Source of the DNA: Zea mays
Lineage: Eukaryota > Streptophyta > Magnoliopsida > Poales > Poaceae
Direction: 5' to 3'
Length of the DNA stretch: 64,000 nt
NCBI RefSeq assembly: GCF_902167145.1
Contig: NC_050097.1
Span: 115,601,982-115,665,981 of the forward strand
The notes beneath the pieces were generated by a model. That model was not told where the DNA came from and ran no database searches. It worked only from the letters and a program-made list of their open reading frames with translations. Position 1 is the first letter of the stretch. Every line of letters starts with the position of its first letter. Both the position numbers and the translations under genes were made by a program. Of the stretch, positions 10,919 to 21,395 are shown piece after piece.

Positions 10919-11473
10919 AGCACGAGGCGCTCGCGTTGGCGTCGCTCATCGATGACGAGAAGAAACTTGGCGACTGCCAGTTCTACCTCTGGAAGTAGTC
11001 CTACATGGCCCATTTGCCGTTGTGTACGGCAAGCTCCGGCGTAGCCGTCGGTTGGACACGGTACAGAGCGGCTGCACCGCGCTGTCCATCGTCAAACATG
11101 GGGACCTCATGGTCGTCACCAATGCCGACGACTCTCGGGTTATTCTGGGCACCGCAACCGACGACGACGCCATCACGCCGTCCAGCTCATCATCCACCTG
11201 AAGCCCAACCTGTCACGTAAGTCGCTACTGACCGGCCATGAATTCTTGTGCACTGGGATGACGACCATTGTTGTTGTTGTGTGAGTGTCCTCGAACAAGA
11301 TGTATGTAGAGGAGTAGCACATCCGGTGGTGCAACGGCTAGGTGTACTACCTCGCTGATGAGCCCGGAGTGCACTTCATTTGGCAGCTCAGCCAAGAGTC
11401 ATCGGTACTCACCTTGTCGCGCGGGTTCAACGACTACTATATCAAGGATGGTGGCGTTATCTCGGCGCCGGAG
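10919..11473 (+). pseudogene. PP2C-type protein phosphatase fragment, two exon pieces
   Basis: Two pieces match plant PP2C Ser/Thr phosphatases. Exon A (10919-11216) reads ALASLIDDEKKLGDCQF, then RSRRLDTVQSGCTALSIVKH and VTNADDSRVILGT; the last is the metal-site block usually NVGDSRAVLG, with G changed to D. It ends at a good donor (GTAAGT, 11217). Exon B (about 11304-11473) reads LADEPGVHFIWQ, then LTLSRGFNDYYIKDGGVISAPE (given here in parts), ending at donor GTGAGC. Frameshifts and stops (E*HIR, NG*VY) interrupt both. Retained introns mean it was copied or left as DNA, not retroposed. The catalytic N-terminus and C-terminus are missing. Confidence 0.75.
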
Positions 11474-12164
11474 GTGAGCAGAGGAGGACCGACAACAATG
11501 ACCACTCGCCATCGTCGGGGTCTTTTGTGCCGGCATGCCTTTAATTCTCTTCGCAAACACAAACTTGCATTTTTTTTGTTTAAGCAAGCGTGTATGGTGG
11601 TGCATGCCTGATGACTAACGATGTACGACGAAACTTCTACCAGTGTGGCACGTGCTCTCCAATGATGAGACCATGCAAATCATGATATATATCGAAGTCT
11701 GCATGATACTGATGATTGCAATGTAGTAGTGAAACAACTAAATTAAAATAACAAATTTATGTATGGCTAGGATCACAAATAGATTATGAAATATTTTCTT
11801 ATAACAATATAAGTCACATTTTGTATATAAGTTAGCATGGTATTATATGTTCCCATTGTAACGCACGGGTACATAGTGTTTCTTTAATCTTAAGGGGAGA
11901 ATGCTTTAGATGTTGTTGATATTGCTTATCATGATGAGATAGCGATTTAATGTTGTGTAAAACTTCGAATTATTCAAATAGTACCATATGATGTTTTTAT
12001 ACTTATCTATATGTTTTTCTTCTTCTTCGTTATTTACTTTCATTAAGTATTTTTATTTTATTTTTATTTAAAATTTATAAAGTTTCATAAATATATGTAA
12101 TATTATGTAGTATAAATATGGTATTCATGTAGAATATATATAATATTTTATAATTTATTTTTTG
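11474..12164. other. AT-rich intergenic stretch
   Basis: No gene seen. The phrase GTAACGCACGGGTAC near 11860 is a motif common at the edges of grass repeats; its reverse-type counterpart GTGCGTTACGAC occurs at 50721. No element boundary could be fixed. Confidence 0.4.
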
Positions 12165-12346
12165 ATGTTTGTCGTGCCTCAGCTCAGCACCATTGCCCTC
12201 CTGTCGTGCCTCAGCAGCACCCGCTCCAATGGCACGCCGCCGAAGTCGACTGTGTCCAAGCCCAGCTTCCTCTAGTTAGTCACGGTGAATGTCTTGGACC
12301 AGAGCGTCGACAGGAGGTTCGATACCATTTTCTTGGCGTGTCTAAA
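12165..12346 (-). pseudogene. BAHD acyltransferase fragment, C-terminal piece
   Basis: Minus strand reads VSNLLSTLWSKTFTVTN, then a stop, then RKLGLDTVDFGGVPLERVLL. This fits the end of plant BAHD acyltransferases, where a 'sDWr.lGfyevDFGwG' block carries the DFGWG structural motif. Here it is degraded to DFGGV with a stop where Trp is expected. It is the last of five collinear pieces of one gene, running from 21815 down to here. BAHD enzymes move acyl groups from CoA thioesters to alcohols or amines in the cytosol. Frame and order support one ancestral gene. Confidence 0.6.
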
Positions 12347-12497
12347 GCGGTAACGAATCATGATCCAAATGTTCTTTCATAAAAAAATTAGGACTCTTAA
12401 ATAATGTTAGTTCAAAAATAAATAAAAATATGGTTCAATTATAATTCGATTTGATCCTTAAAGTTTATAGTGTAAAATATAGAGTCTATTACCACCC
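12347..12497. repeat. hAT-like MITE, copy 1
   Basis: Left end GCGGTAACGAATCATGATCC and right end CTATTACCACCC form degenerate inverted ends. The body (CGATTTGATCCTTAAAGTTTATA) aligns with a second copy at 45035-45190, whose left end TAGGGGTGGTAATGG is better kept. It separates two BAHD pieces. Confidence 0.5.
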
Positions 12498-12665
12498 GCG
12501 CGCGTGATGAGCCCAATAAGATGGACGACGCCGCTACTAGCAACCACGCAAGCCGTCACCAGGACGACCTACACGCGGATGCAATTGCCGTAGTATCCAA
12601 CCGGCACCCGGGCGTGCGCGCATGTTGCACGCAAAATTGAGCGGCGTGGGTGATTCGGCGTCGCC
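12498..12665 (-). pseudogene. BAHD acyltransferase fragment, core piece
   Basis: Minus strand reads LNFACNMRAR, then (after a frame change) GYYGNCIRV and VVASSGVVHLIGLI. BAHD proteins have a conserved 'l.F..N.R......p.GyyGN' block followed by a hydrophobic helix leading to 'mI..AK'; the match in order and spacing is good. At least one frameshift is needed. It sits between the MITEs at 12347-12497 and 12676-12990. Confidence 0.65.
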
Positions 12666-12675
12666 GGGGGACATT

Positions 12676-12990
12676 GAGCCTGTTTGGTTTAGCTTTTTTC
12701 TGACCAGCTTTTCTAAGAATCTGGCTGTGAGGAGAATCTGACTATAGGGAGAATCTGAGTATTATTAGGATTACGTGCGGAGGAAGATAAAGATGTTCAT
12801 AGGGCTATGGATCTAGAAAGTGACAGATTACTACTATTGCAACAACTCAACCGATTATATGTTTATGTTGATTTTGAATAGTTTTTACCTAAACGAATTT
12901 TATAGAAGCTGGCTGAAAAGCTGACGCGTTTGGTAGTCCGCAGCAGCTTCTGGTGGCAAGAAGCTGTAAAAAGCTGAAACAAACACCTGC
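12676..12990. repeat. MITE of about 315 bp with GTTTGGTTTAGCTTTTT-type inverted ends
   Basis: Left end CCTGTTTGGTTTAGCTTTTT and right end AAAAAGCTGAAACAAACACC are imperfect inverted repeats, and AGCTTTT motifs recur inside each end. Flanks ACATTGAG and GCATTGTC could be a decayed 8 bp target duplication, which would suit a hAT-type MITE, but only five of eight bases agree. No coding capacity. Inserted in the BAHD pseudogene. Confidence 0.55.
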
Positions 12991-13019
12991 ATTGTCACGC
13001 GGGTGCGGCAGCGTCAGAG

Positions 13020-13880
13020 CACTACTAGAGAAGCTCTATATAGGCGGTTCGGAATCCATTTGCACTAGCTTTTTCTGAACCGTCAGTGCTAGGCTAGTAG
13101 AAAAAAATATTTGTACAAGCGGGTGACTGAGAACCGCCAGTGGAAATCGACCGTCAGTGAAATTCTTTTCCAGAAAACATAAAATGTGTTTAAAAATAGC
13201 AAAAAAACAGTTTAATTAGGGGAGGCCTCACGTAGGCCCCGCTAGCAAGTCACGGTATTTTTCGCACAAAATTCACGGCTAGACAAGTGGTGGGGAATTG
13301 AATCCACAACCTCACCCTAACGTATAGCCCTCTCTACCACTCCACATATCCCTTACTTAACATTTATATTGCAGTTTTTTGCCCACATGTTAAAACAATC
13401 TGAGTATAAATTAATTATTTGAGGTTGTAAACGATTTGAAACGAAAAAGTTGTCAACTACAAAGTTTCATAACTTTTGAAGTTCCACAACTTTTATTTTT
13501 GTACTTTTCCCATCTGAGTTTGTTTGCAAAATTTGCATTTTAAATTTTACAAATTTAGATATAATTTTTTAGAGTTAAAATGATTTTAAATAAAAAAGTT
13601 GTCAACTATAAAGTTTTATAACTTTTAGAGATCTACAACTTTTATGTTGGTGTTTTTTTATACGAAGACATTTGAAAAACTAAAAAAATCAGGATAAAAA
13701 TGATTTTTAGTGGTGGTTTCTTAAAAATCCGTCACTAGAAATCGATTTTTAGTGACGGTTTCTTAAGAAAACCGTCAAACCGCTTGAAGAAATCTGATTT
13801 ATACATATGGTTTTCTTAAAAAATCGTCACTAAAAATAAAAATTAAACTCCACTACATGCTTTAAGCTTTTTTCTACTAT
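13020..13880. mobile_element. Small non-autonomous CACTA derivative, about 0.86 kb
   Basis: Starts CACTACTAGAGAAGCTC at 13020. Near both ends it has short GGCGGTTC / GAACCGTCAGTG type motifs (13045-13160 and 13710-13830) of the kind seen in the large element at 22121-44544. The right end near 13880 (AAGCTTTTTTCTACTAT) is degenerate, and I see no clean 3 bp duplication. The middle is AT-rich with repeated 'AACTACAAAGTTTCATAACTTTT'-like phrases (shortened here) also found in the miniatures at 55.7-58.2 kb. Confidence 0.55.
13262..13348 (-). repeat. tRNA-like module inside the CACTA derivative
   Basis: Minus strand shows GTGGAGTGGTAGAGAGGG (A-box-like) and, about 30 bases later, GGTTGTGGATTCAATTCCCC (B-box-like). 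Not a foldable tRNA. A similar module lies at 57843-57905 in another CACTA miniature. Confidence 0.45.
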
Positions 13881-13936
13881 CGACCGTGCAGCAGCCGTCA
13901 GCTTTGATCGGGCTGATCAAGTCGATGTCGAGGGTG
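13881..13936 (-). pseudogene. BAHD acyltransferase fragment, short middle piece and CACTA target site
   Basis: Minus strand reads LDIDLISPIKADGCCTV between the small CACTA derivative and the left end of the large CACTA element. It continues the BAHD reading from 21203 across the insertion. The last three bases (13934-13936, GTG) are the left copy of the CACTA target-site duplication. Confidence 0.45.
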
Positions 13937-14480
13937 CACTACCGGAATGGGGCGCTTTGCCGAGTTCCTGAAGCACTCGGCAAACCCTAAAAAACACTCG
14001 GCAAAGTCTTTGTCGAGTGCAACACTCGGCAAAGAGGACTCGACGAACAGTAAATCGACAATGGATTCTTTGCCGAGTACTTTTTATCGGGCACTCGGTA
14101 AAGTCTTTACCGAGTGCCAGACGGTACTCGGCAAAAAAAAGCATCCGTCATGGAGACGGCGGCTTTGTCGAGTGTTCTAAGTGACACTCGGCAAAGAAGG
14201 CGCCTTCTCCTAATACACTCGGCAAAGAAGTTACCTCTTTGTCGAGTGTCTGCCGACCTGCACTCGGCAAAGGATCCACCAGCGGGTCCCTTTGTCAGGA
14301 TCTTTGACGAGTGCTCTAGGAGGCACTCGGCAAAGCTTGCCTCTTTGCCGAGTGCCAGGGCCACAACACTCGGCAAAGAAGCTATACCGGTGCCCAGGTA
14401 TTGCTTCTCTGCCGAGTGCTATGGCCCTTACACTCGGCAAAGTACCTCTTTGCCGAGTGTAACACTCGGCAAAGTGACCA
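13937..14480. repeat. Left subterminal repeat array of the CACTA element
   Basis: Dense direct and inverted copies of CTTTGCCGAGTG / CACTCGGCAAAG, paired about 25-50 bases apart. In En/Spm such subterminal motifs bind the TnpA-type protein and are needed for excision. Small open frames here are artefacts of the repeat. Confidence 0.85.
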
Positions 14481-15413
14481 GTATACACCTTTTTATTTGT
14501 TTTTTCTATTCCATCTAGACAAACAAAAGATACATAACAGATATCATCACATATATCACATATATACATCATAGATTTCATCACAGACATAAATATCCAA
14601 CACAAACATAAATATCCAAGTTCTCAACACAAACATAAGTATCAAGAACATAAGTTTCATAAGTCGAAATGACGAGAGGGATGACGAAAGTATCTAACAC
14701 AAACATAAGTATTCAACACAAGTTCTGAAGTCTCAACACTAAGAACATAACTCTCATCGAGGTGGGCGGCTGGACTAGTGCGGCGATGGGCCAGGCGTAG
14801 GGATGGCAATTTTACCCGCGGGTTCGGGTATCCACGGATATCCGACCCATCGGTTTCGGGTTCGAGTACGAAATTTAACACGCGGGTCTCACCCATACCC
14901 GACCCGTGATAAAATCGGGTCGGGTACGGGTTTTATATTTCACCCGCGGGTCCTGGCGGATATCCAAATTATTTTCAGTTTTCAGCCCACTAGAGTCCAG
15001 AAACCGGCTCAATGTCCATTTTTATTCCCTATTCAGTATTCACCCAGGAACCCTAGTCTCTCCTCTCTCACGCGTCTCTCTCTCAGCCGCCCAGCCACAA
15101 GCAGCCGCCAGAAACCGAGTTACCGAGCGCCGACGCCGTCCTCCTGCCTGGCTGCCTCCATGTCCATGGCTCCATCTCCATAGATCCTCTACTCTACGAC
15201 GTCAACCCTGCCCCTGCGTCCCTGTCGTCCAGGCCCGTCCTGCCGTGGTACCGGTCAGCCGGTGCCGCTTGCGACCCTACGTGGCTGTGTCCCTGCCCCA
15301 GCGGCCCAGCCACCCGCCACCACTAGCGAGGAGCGAGTGCCCCTGCGTCCCTGGCTCCATCTCCATAGTCCTTGTCGCCCTGCAAGTGGATCCGGCAGGT
15401 TCTCAAACCATCC

Positions 15414-16082
15414 ATGGCGCCTACAAGTGGATCTGGCTCTGGGACGCAAGTTAATCATCCACCGTTGTCTTCACGTGGTGCTGCAACAAGGAGGGGGAGG
15501 GTGACCTCAACTATCAATCGTGCTGGCGATGCTGCTGGTACACATACATCGCCACTGACGCCGAGTGCAGACCCATCAAGTGCCGGCGATGCTACTGCTA
15601 GTGGCACACCATCATCAAGTACTAATACTCCACCTGCGACAGCAGCACCACAATCAGGTATAGGTAATGTCATTGTGGAAGATGATGATACTGTTATTGT
15701 TGGGACGAAGAGGAAGCTGAAATCTGATGTTTGGCTAGAGTTTGAACAAGTAACTGTTGGTGGTAAATTAAAAGCTCAATGTAATTGGTGTAAAAAGCAA
15801 TTAATTGGAGATAGTAAAGCTGGTACAAGTCATTTGCATAGTCATCTTGGAAGTTGTCAATCACGGCAAGTTAGAAAAGGATTAAAGCAAGCAACCTTGA
15901 AGTTGAGTAAGGATGAACATGGAGCAATAATAGTTGATAAGTATGTTTTTGATCAACAAGTTGCTAGGAAAGAACTCGCTATAATGATATGTGTCCACGA
16001 GTATCCGCTTTCAATGGTTGACCACGTAGGTTTTAGGAGATTTTGTGTAGCTCTACAACCTCTTTTCAAAACAACCTCTTAG
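15414..16082 (+). pseudogene. hAT transposase N-terminal region with BED zinc finger
   Basis: Start at MAPTSGSGSG (15414) is chosen because earlier in-frame Met codons lie in GC-rich leader. A Thr/Ser/Ala-rich segment is followed by KRKLKSDVWLEFEQV and a BED finger: CNWCKKQ, then HLHSHLGSC (Cys-X2-Cys and His/Cys ligands). Next come the usual SKDEHG and DQQVARKELAIMI blocks that precede the catalytic core. The frame ends at 16082, just where the catalytic domain should begin. BED fingers bind the element's subterminal DNA. As a stand-alone protein it could only be a DNA-binding fragment. Confidence 0.85.
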
Positions 16083-16101
16083 AAAAATTGCTCGGGAAAT
16101 C

Positions 16102-16356
16102 ATGGCAATTCCGATTACAACAGTGGCATCAGAATCTGTTTTTTGTACTGGAGGGAGGGTAATTAGCTCACATCGAAGTAGACTTGCTCCAAAAACAGTT
16201 GAAAGGTTGATGTGTATGCAAGCTTGGTCTCGTGCAGACATGTTAGGTGATCAATCATGTTTTATAAATGCACTAACAACTTGTTTGGAGGATAAAGAGG
16301 AACAAATGGTAATAGTGGTTTTGTTAACATTTATTTTCTTTGCTTTGATTGACTGA
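16102..16356 (+). pseudogene. hAT transposase C-terminal dimerisation region
   Basis: Reads IPITTVASESVFCTGGRVIS, then SHRSRLAPKTVERLMCMQAW, the strongly conserved hAT C-terminal dimerisation block (Dimer_Tnp_hAT). It is in a different frame from the BED piece, so the deletion junction near 16083-16100 also broke the frame. Without the DDE core it cannot catalyse transposition. Confidence 0.9.
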
Positions 16357-17159
16357 ATACTTATATTTACTTGTACATTTCACTATTTGTTAGGATGAAC
16401 CAAATTGTTGATATGTTGAATGCTCCATAGGTTGATGACTTGATGTTCAACAAAGATAAATACTTATATTTTTGAATCATTTTCTTTGCATTGATTAACT
16501 AAATAATTATATTGTCTTGGCTGTGCAGCAAGCAGCAGCAGCACTGTTATACTGCAGCCTGTGCACTAGCGCTGGCGCACTGGTGTTGCTGTCCAAGACA
16601 TGTGTACACTGCAGACCAAGACCAAGCCATATGTTGCTGTTGTTGTCCAAATAAAATCATGTGTTCATGTCCAAAGAAAATCCTTGCTGTGATGCTATCC
16701 AAAGAGACGAAGACTAAAATATCCTAGTTGTTTTTGTTCTTTGCTGCCCAATAGTCCAAGTTCATGTCCAAGAGACCAAGACTCTAAGAGATCTTTGCTG
16801 TTTTGTTAAGAGACCTTTGCTGTTTTGTTGAATTGAATACTTTGAAGTTTGGTTCAATTGTAAACATTATGTACTCATATATTGCTTGCTTCTATAACAG
16901 TAATCAGATTTATTATGTCTTGTTTTTTTCTACCTTATGATTTGTCAACCATGTGTTTTATTTGTGTGGAGTGTAATTATACCCGCGAGTATCCGATACC
17001 CGATGGGTACAGGCACGGATACAAAATCCTACCCGTGGGTATAGTCATGGGTGGGTACGAGTAATACCCCCGGGTATTGTCGCGGGCGGATATTTACCAT
17101 ACCTGATCCAAACCCGACCCATTGCCATCCCTAGCCGGGCGATCCATGATGGTTGTTGG

Positions 17160-18700
17160 ATGCCGCCCCTGATTGGCCCTGCACAGAGAAGAGATTGCAT
17201 GTGTTATACCAGATCCATTACCAACATCTAACTACAATTTTGATACTCACAGGAGTATGGAAGACAACAGGGTCAACTATAGGGAACAATGCAGGTGGCG
17301 GAGCGAAACCCTGTGCGGCGCCAAGGCTCTGCATGTATTGGAACATCTCTGCCATCCTCTGCTGATCTAACAGGCGAGACTCCCGATCCGCGATCATCCT
17401 CACCTGCATCTCTTTACATTCCCCCCTCTCTTCTTCTAGCTAGGTCTGTAATATTCCACGCCAATGTTATAGTAACTCAATGAGAATGTATATAACTCAA
17501 GAAATAACGAGTTATGGAAGCACTAACCTCGAGTTGTTGTATGCAATGCTGTGAGCTGTCATGCTGAGGTCGTATGGATGGACTCGAGCCCGTGCTCCTT
17601 GCTCGCACCTGAGACAGTGGGATTGGACGACGAGTCGATTGCCCCGTCGGCAATCGTGTACCGCCCATGTCTCTTGCCTCCTTCGACACTCATGAGGACA
17701 TCGGGGTCAATCTGCTCGGTACTCAGATCATATTCTGGGCCATGGACCTCCTGCGTCATGGCGGTGTAGTCATGAAGTCGGTTGTAGACGGCGGGGTTGT
17801 TGTACGCCTCGGGCCCGTCATCCGGGTTGTAGGTGATGTCGGACGTCGCCTTGCCCTTAAGGGCCATAGCATAGGCCGAGAAGATGGAGCAAGGCTGGCC
17901 ACCATGTGACGCCGACTGCAAGAAAACCAACGAGATAATTAGAAATAATATCTAATCCAATGTTATATACCTAAATAAAAAAGAGGGCATACCCATGCTT
18001 CTGCATATTGGCCTAGGTTGCGGCTGCCTTGGTGGTGGGAGGGACCTTGCATCATCAGACGCCATTCCCGGCTAGCGTTGTGCGCCTCGTCCCACTCAAG
18101 CGAGCACCACCTATCCACCATCTGCTCCTAGCATAAAGGATGTGAGGCGCACCAATATGGAATCATCTAAAAAGTAAACACGTACACTGAATATCAGAAG
18201 ATAAAATTAAATTCATGCATGGAGTACTGGTACCAAACATGCATGACTTTACCTACAGGTACTGGTCCCTGGTCAACGACATGGTTCGAGCTTGCTGCTT
18301 GGTCACCTTCTCCCCAAGGACAGAGCCGTGGTAGCTGACGATGGCCTGGATTCGGGCCTCATAGTGCATGTCCACGACGAGCTTCCTACAACTCATGGTG
18401 GCCACCACATCCGCCCTAGCCTCGTATGCAGCCTCGCATCTAAAGAAATCATGCATACAAAAACGATGTATCCATACATTATTTCAAGAATGTGCAACGA
18501 ATGCGACATATTTTACATTATATTAAGACTTACCCACAGCTCTTGCTTCACCCGCTCCGCCTTGTTATTGAATTCCCGGACGTCCCGGTCCCGGTCTCCA
18601 TGTCTTTCCACCACTTGGAGGCTTCATCTCTTGGTTTGGTCTATCACATAACGCTGCCAGATCTACTCTTGCCTTTACGTTATCCTTTGACTTATCAGGA
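17160..18700 (-). pseudogene. TNP1-like protein (plant transposase Ptta/En/Spm family)
   Basis: Minus-strand pieces in order: a transposon-type block RCEAAYEARADVVATMSC with DMHYEARIQAIVSYHG and KVTKQQARTM (18456-18253), a middle exon with YNNPAVYNRLHDYTAMTQEV (17930-17559), and a C-terminal MIADRESRLLDQQRMAEMF with a Pro-rich tail (17409-17218). These match the Ptta/En/Spm plant transposase family (PF03004), which in CACTA elements is encoded beside TNP2 and binds subterminal motifs. Pieces lie in different frames separated by intron-like sequence. Decayed; exact exon ends are uncertain. Confidence 0.75.
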
Positions 18701-18710
18701 ACGTCCATAA

Positions 18711-20379
18711 TTGTTGCCCAAAGTGCCTCGACAACATTTTTTCAGTGTGCATCACGTCAATGTTGTGTGGAAGGAGCAGGTCGTCATAATAGGGGAGCCG
18801 AGTCAAGCCCGACTTATGTGTCCACATATGCTGCTCACCATATCCCACAAAACCATCTTATGTATTGGCCACGAGCCCATCTATCTGTTGACGAATTTCG
18901 GCACCGGTCATCGTTGCAGGTGGGCGGTCTGTCACTACGACACCTTTCATAAAGTTTTTGATGTCTAGGCGGAATGGATGGTCAGGAGGGAGAAATTGTC
19001 GATGTTTATCGAAGGACGAATATTTGCCACCCTTTTTCAACCAAATGAACCTAAGAGCTTCCTTGCAAATTGGGCATAGGAACTTACCGTGAACACACCA
19101 GGCGTAGAATAGCCCATACGCCGGTAAGTCATGCAAGGAGTACTGGTACCAAACATGCATTTTGAAGTTTGTCTTCGTAGCTCGATCATACGTTCATACC
19201 CCTTCCTCCCAAGCACGTACCAATTCATTGATCAAAGGCTCCATGTACACGACCATTTTATTCCCCGAGTGTCCGAGAATTATCAAAGACACGAATATAT
19301 TTTGCCTTTGAAAGCACACACCGAGGGGAGATTGATTGGGATAACAAACACGGGCCAACATGTCTACGGGGCAGCGCTCATTCCATAGGGATTGAACCCA
19401 TCTGTGGCCAGCGCAACACGTACATTACGAGCCTTTTCGGCTTTCTCACGGTGAATGGCATCAAAGTGTTTCCATGCTTCACCATCGGATGCGTGCACCA
19501 TCTTGTCAGGATTGTATCATTTTCCATTTTGTGCCATGTCATCTGTTTCGCGGATTCCTCGGTCATCTATAGACGTTGGATCCTCGGTATGAACGGAAGG
19601 TGTTGTAGGATTGTCAAGGGGATGTCGAGCTGCCTCTTCTGTCCATCACCAAAGTCTACCTCCATGAACCTAGATGATTTACACTTCCGACAGTACTTTG
19701 CCTCCACGTATTCTTTCCTAAATAGCACGCAGCCCTTCGGACAATCATGTATGTGCTCATACGTCATCTTGAGTGCACAAAGGAGTTTCTGTGGCTCGTA
19801 CATGCTCTTTGGCAGAACGTGATCCTCTAGAAGCAGGCTGCCAATAACCATCAACAAGCCATCGAATGTGTCTCGACTCATGCTGTACTGCAACTTGAAC
19901 GCCATTACACGCCCAATGGCATCCATTTGAGAACCCTTAGTCTGGCCGTGAAGGGGCTTCTGTGCCGCGTCAAACATGTCATAGAACGCCTTTGCAGTCG
20001 GCCCTGGCTCGTCATCCGTACATCCTCTAGTGTACTGTGCCTCGTGATAGTCGTTCAACATATCCGCTACCCCCGCATCAACATCATAATCCTCGAAGCA
20101 TTGTCTCAGCACCTCCTGTCTCGTACGATGCGCTTCACCATGGAAGATCCACCGAGTATAGTCCGACGTAAATCCATTCTTCTAAATATTTTCTACCATG
20201 ACCTTCTTTTATTTTCTTTTCTGGTTGGCACATTTGGTGCACAAGCATGGGACTATACTCGCTCCTTTAGCAGCTTCGCCATATGCCCGTTCCACGAAAT
20301 CATCGGTCTTTCTAATCCATTCAGGGGTGACATAGTTCCTTCCTCTACGGCCCGGGTACATCCACTCACGGTCCTCCAT
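18711..20379 (-). pseudogene. TNP2: CACTA transposase TNP2 (TnpD-like)
   Basis: From ATG at 20379 the minus strand reads MEDREWMYPGRRGRNYV, the transposase-associated N-terminal domain with CLCTKC. Next come VADMLNDYHEAQYTRGC, LYSMSRD-like and MTYEHIHDCPKGCVLFRKEY blocks of TNP2 (20112-19567). Further blocks are KMENDTILTRWCTHPMVKHG (19566-19378, frameshifted relative to neighbours) and YSLHDLPAYGLFYAWCVHGK (19160-18858). It would cut the element at its TIRs in the nucleus. Several frameshifts and stops, and the distal catalytic part is short. It lies just upstream of the TNP1-like gene on the same strand, the usual CACTA order. Confidence 0.88.
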
Positions 20380-20399
20380 CCTCTAACAGAAGCCTAGCA

Positions 20400-21199
20400 T
20401 TAGAAAATTTCGGCAGCACCTCCCCTGCACGGGGAGGTTTCTAAAACCTGCAAATAAAAGTATCAGCACAATGGCCGACACACAGATATACAAATGACAC
20501 GATGGCCGTGAATCACATTTAATCGGCATCCAATCATCATTACCACTATATTTTACTAAACATATCCACCATCATATAACAAATTTAGAGAACATATATT
20601 TACTAAACACATCCACCATCACATTACCAATATAATCATTCCAATCCAAATTTAATATAAAACAATTATTTACCGCGGTCGGGGCGACGGTGGTGATGGC
20701 TGGGGCGCCAGTGGTGGGCACGGTGTTGTTGGCGGACGCCGGTGGTGGGCACGGGGAGGTGGAACGCGGCGGCGGTGTCTGCGGGGAGGAGTGGTGGCGG
20801 TTGAGTCAAGAGAGAGAGATAGAGTGAGAGAGGAGCGGGGGAGATGGCCGGGGAGGCGGGCGCGGCGGCGGGTGAGGGAGAGGGAGAGGGAGGCGGTGGG
20901 TGAGGGAACAGGTGAGGGAGAGCGAGGCGGTGGCGGCGGCTGAGGGAGCGGTGAGGGAGAGTGAGGCGGCGGTGGCGGGTGAGGGAGAGGGAGGCGCCGG
21001 CGGTAGCGGGTGAGTGAGAGAGAGTGAGCGGCGGGAGTGGGGAGTGAGAAGGAGAAGGAGAAGTCCGGTGTGTTCCTGTGCCGAGAGTCCTGCTCTCGGC
21101 AAACGCCGTCATTGCCGAGAGCAGGGTTTTGTCGAGTGCTCGATAAAAAGCACTCGGCAAAGCGCCGAGCATTCGACAAAGCCTCAGATTCTGGTAGTG
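20400..21199. repeat. Right end of the CACTA element: TNP2 leader, GA-rich stretch and subterminal motifs
   Basis: 20400-20690 is leader of TNP2. 20690-21060 is strongly purine-rich (GAGGGAGAG repeats), giving Pro/Ser-rich nonsense frames on the minus strand. 21080-21199 carries the right subterminal motifs (CTCTCGGCAAACG, GCACTCGGCAAAG) and the terminal ATTCTGGTAGTG. Confidence 0.7.
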
Positions 21200-21395
21200 G
21201 TGGCTGGATGCTGGGGCTCGTAATGCTCCATGGCACATCCCAGCTCATGACTGGGAGGTGCGAGGTCCCGCGCGTGAGCTCGCCGAGAGCCTACAGGAAC
21301 TGTGCCATCCCGGGGCCATCCGCGGCGACGTGGTTGGACGTCACCCCGACAACGAATCCGTCGCAAGCGAACTCTGTCACATGCGCTAGAAGCAA
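21200..21395 (-). pseudogene. BAHD acyltransferase fragment with the HXXXD motif
   Basis: Minus strand reads VTEFACDGFVVGVTSNHVAADG, given as two parts (VTEFACDGFVVGV and TSNHVAADG), then PGMAQFL, a stop and ALGELTRG. HVAAD is the HXXXD catalytic motif of BAHD enzymes; the His is the general base. The His codon lies near 21330. Downstream the frame runs into the CACTA right end; GTG at 21200-21202 is the duplication copy. The stop replaces a codon that is normally Gln. Confidence 0.75.

Larger units (their letters stand above)
14798..17133 (+). mobile_element. hAT transposon, internally deleted, 2.34 kb
   Basis: Termini TAGGGATGGCAAT (14798) and ATTGCCATCCCTA (ending 17133) are perfect 13 bp inverted repeats. 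They are flanked by an 8 bp target duplication, GCCAGGCG (14790-14797) and GCCGGGCG (17134-17141), with one difference. ACCCGCGGGT / ACCCG-rich motifs repeat inside both ends. The coding part keeps only the N-terminal BED finger and the C-terminal dimerisation region; the catalytic middle is gone. Inserted in the CACTA element at 13937-21199. Confidence 0.93.
13937..21199 (-). mobile_element. CACTA (En/Spm) transposon with TNP2 and TNP1-like genes, 7.26 kb
   Basis: Left end CACTACCGGAAT at 13937 and right end ATTCTGGTAGTG at 21199 are inverted repeats of CACTA type (one mismatch). They are flanked by identical GTG target duplications (13934-13936 and 21200-21202). Both ends carry many ACTCGGCAAAG / CTTTGCCGAGT subterminal motifs. 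It encodes TNP2 and a TNP1-like protein on the minus strand, both broken. A hAT element (14798-17133) is inserted near the left end. It split the BAHD gene. Confidence 0.92.

Noticed and set aside
13947..14605. Overlapping frames rich in LCRV, AKCS and similar repeats
   Set aside because: Produced by the CTTTGCCGAGT subterminal motif array of the CACTA element.
20666..21248. Two overlapping minus-strand Pro/Ser-rich open frames of about 190 codons
   Set aside because: They come from a purine-rich simple repeat near the CACTA right end; low complexity in every frame and no domain.
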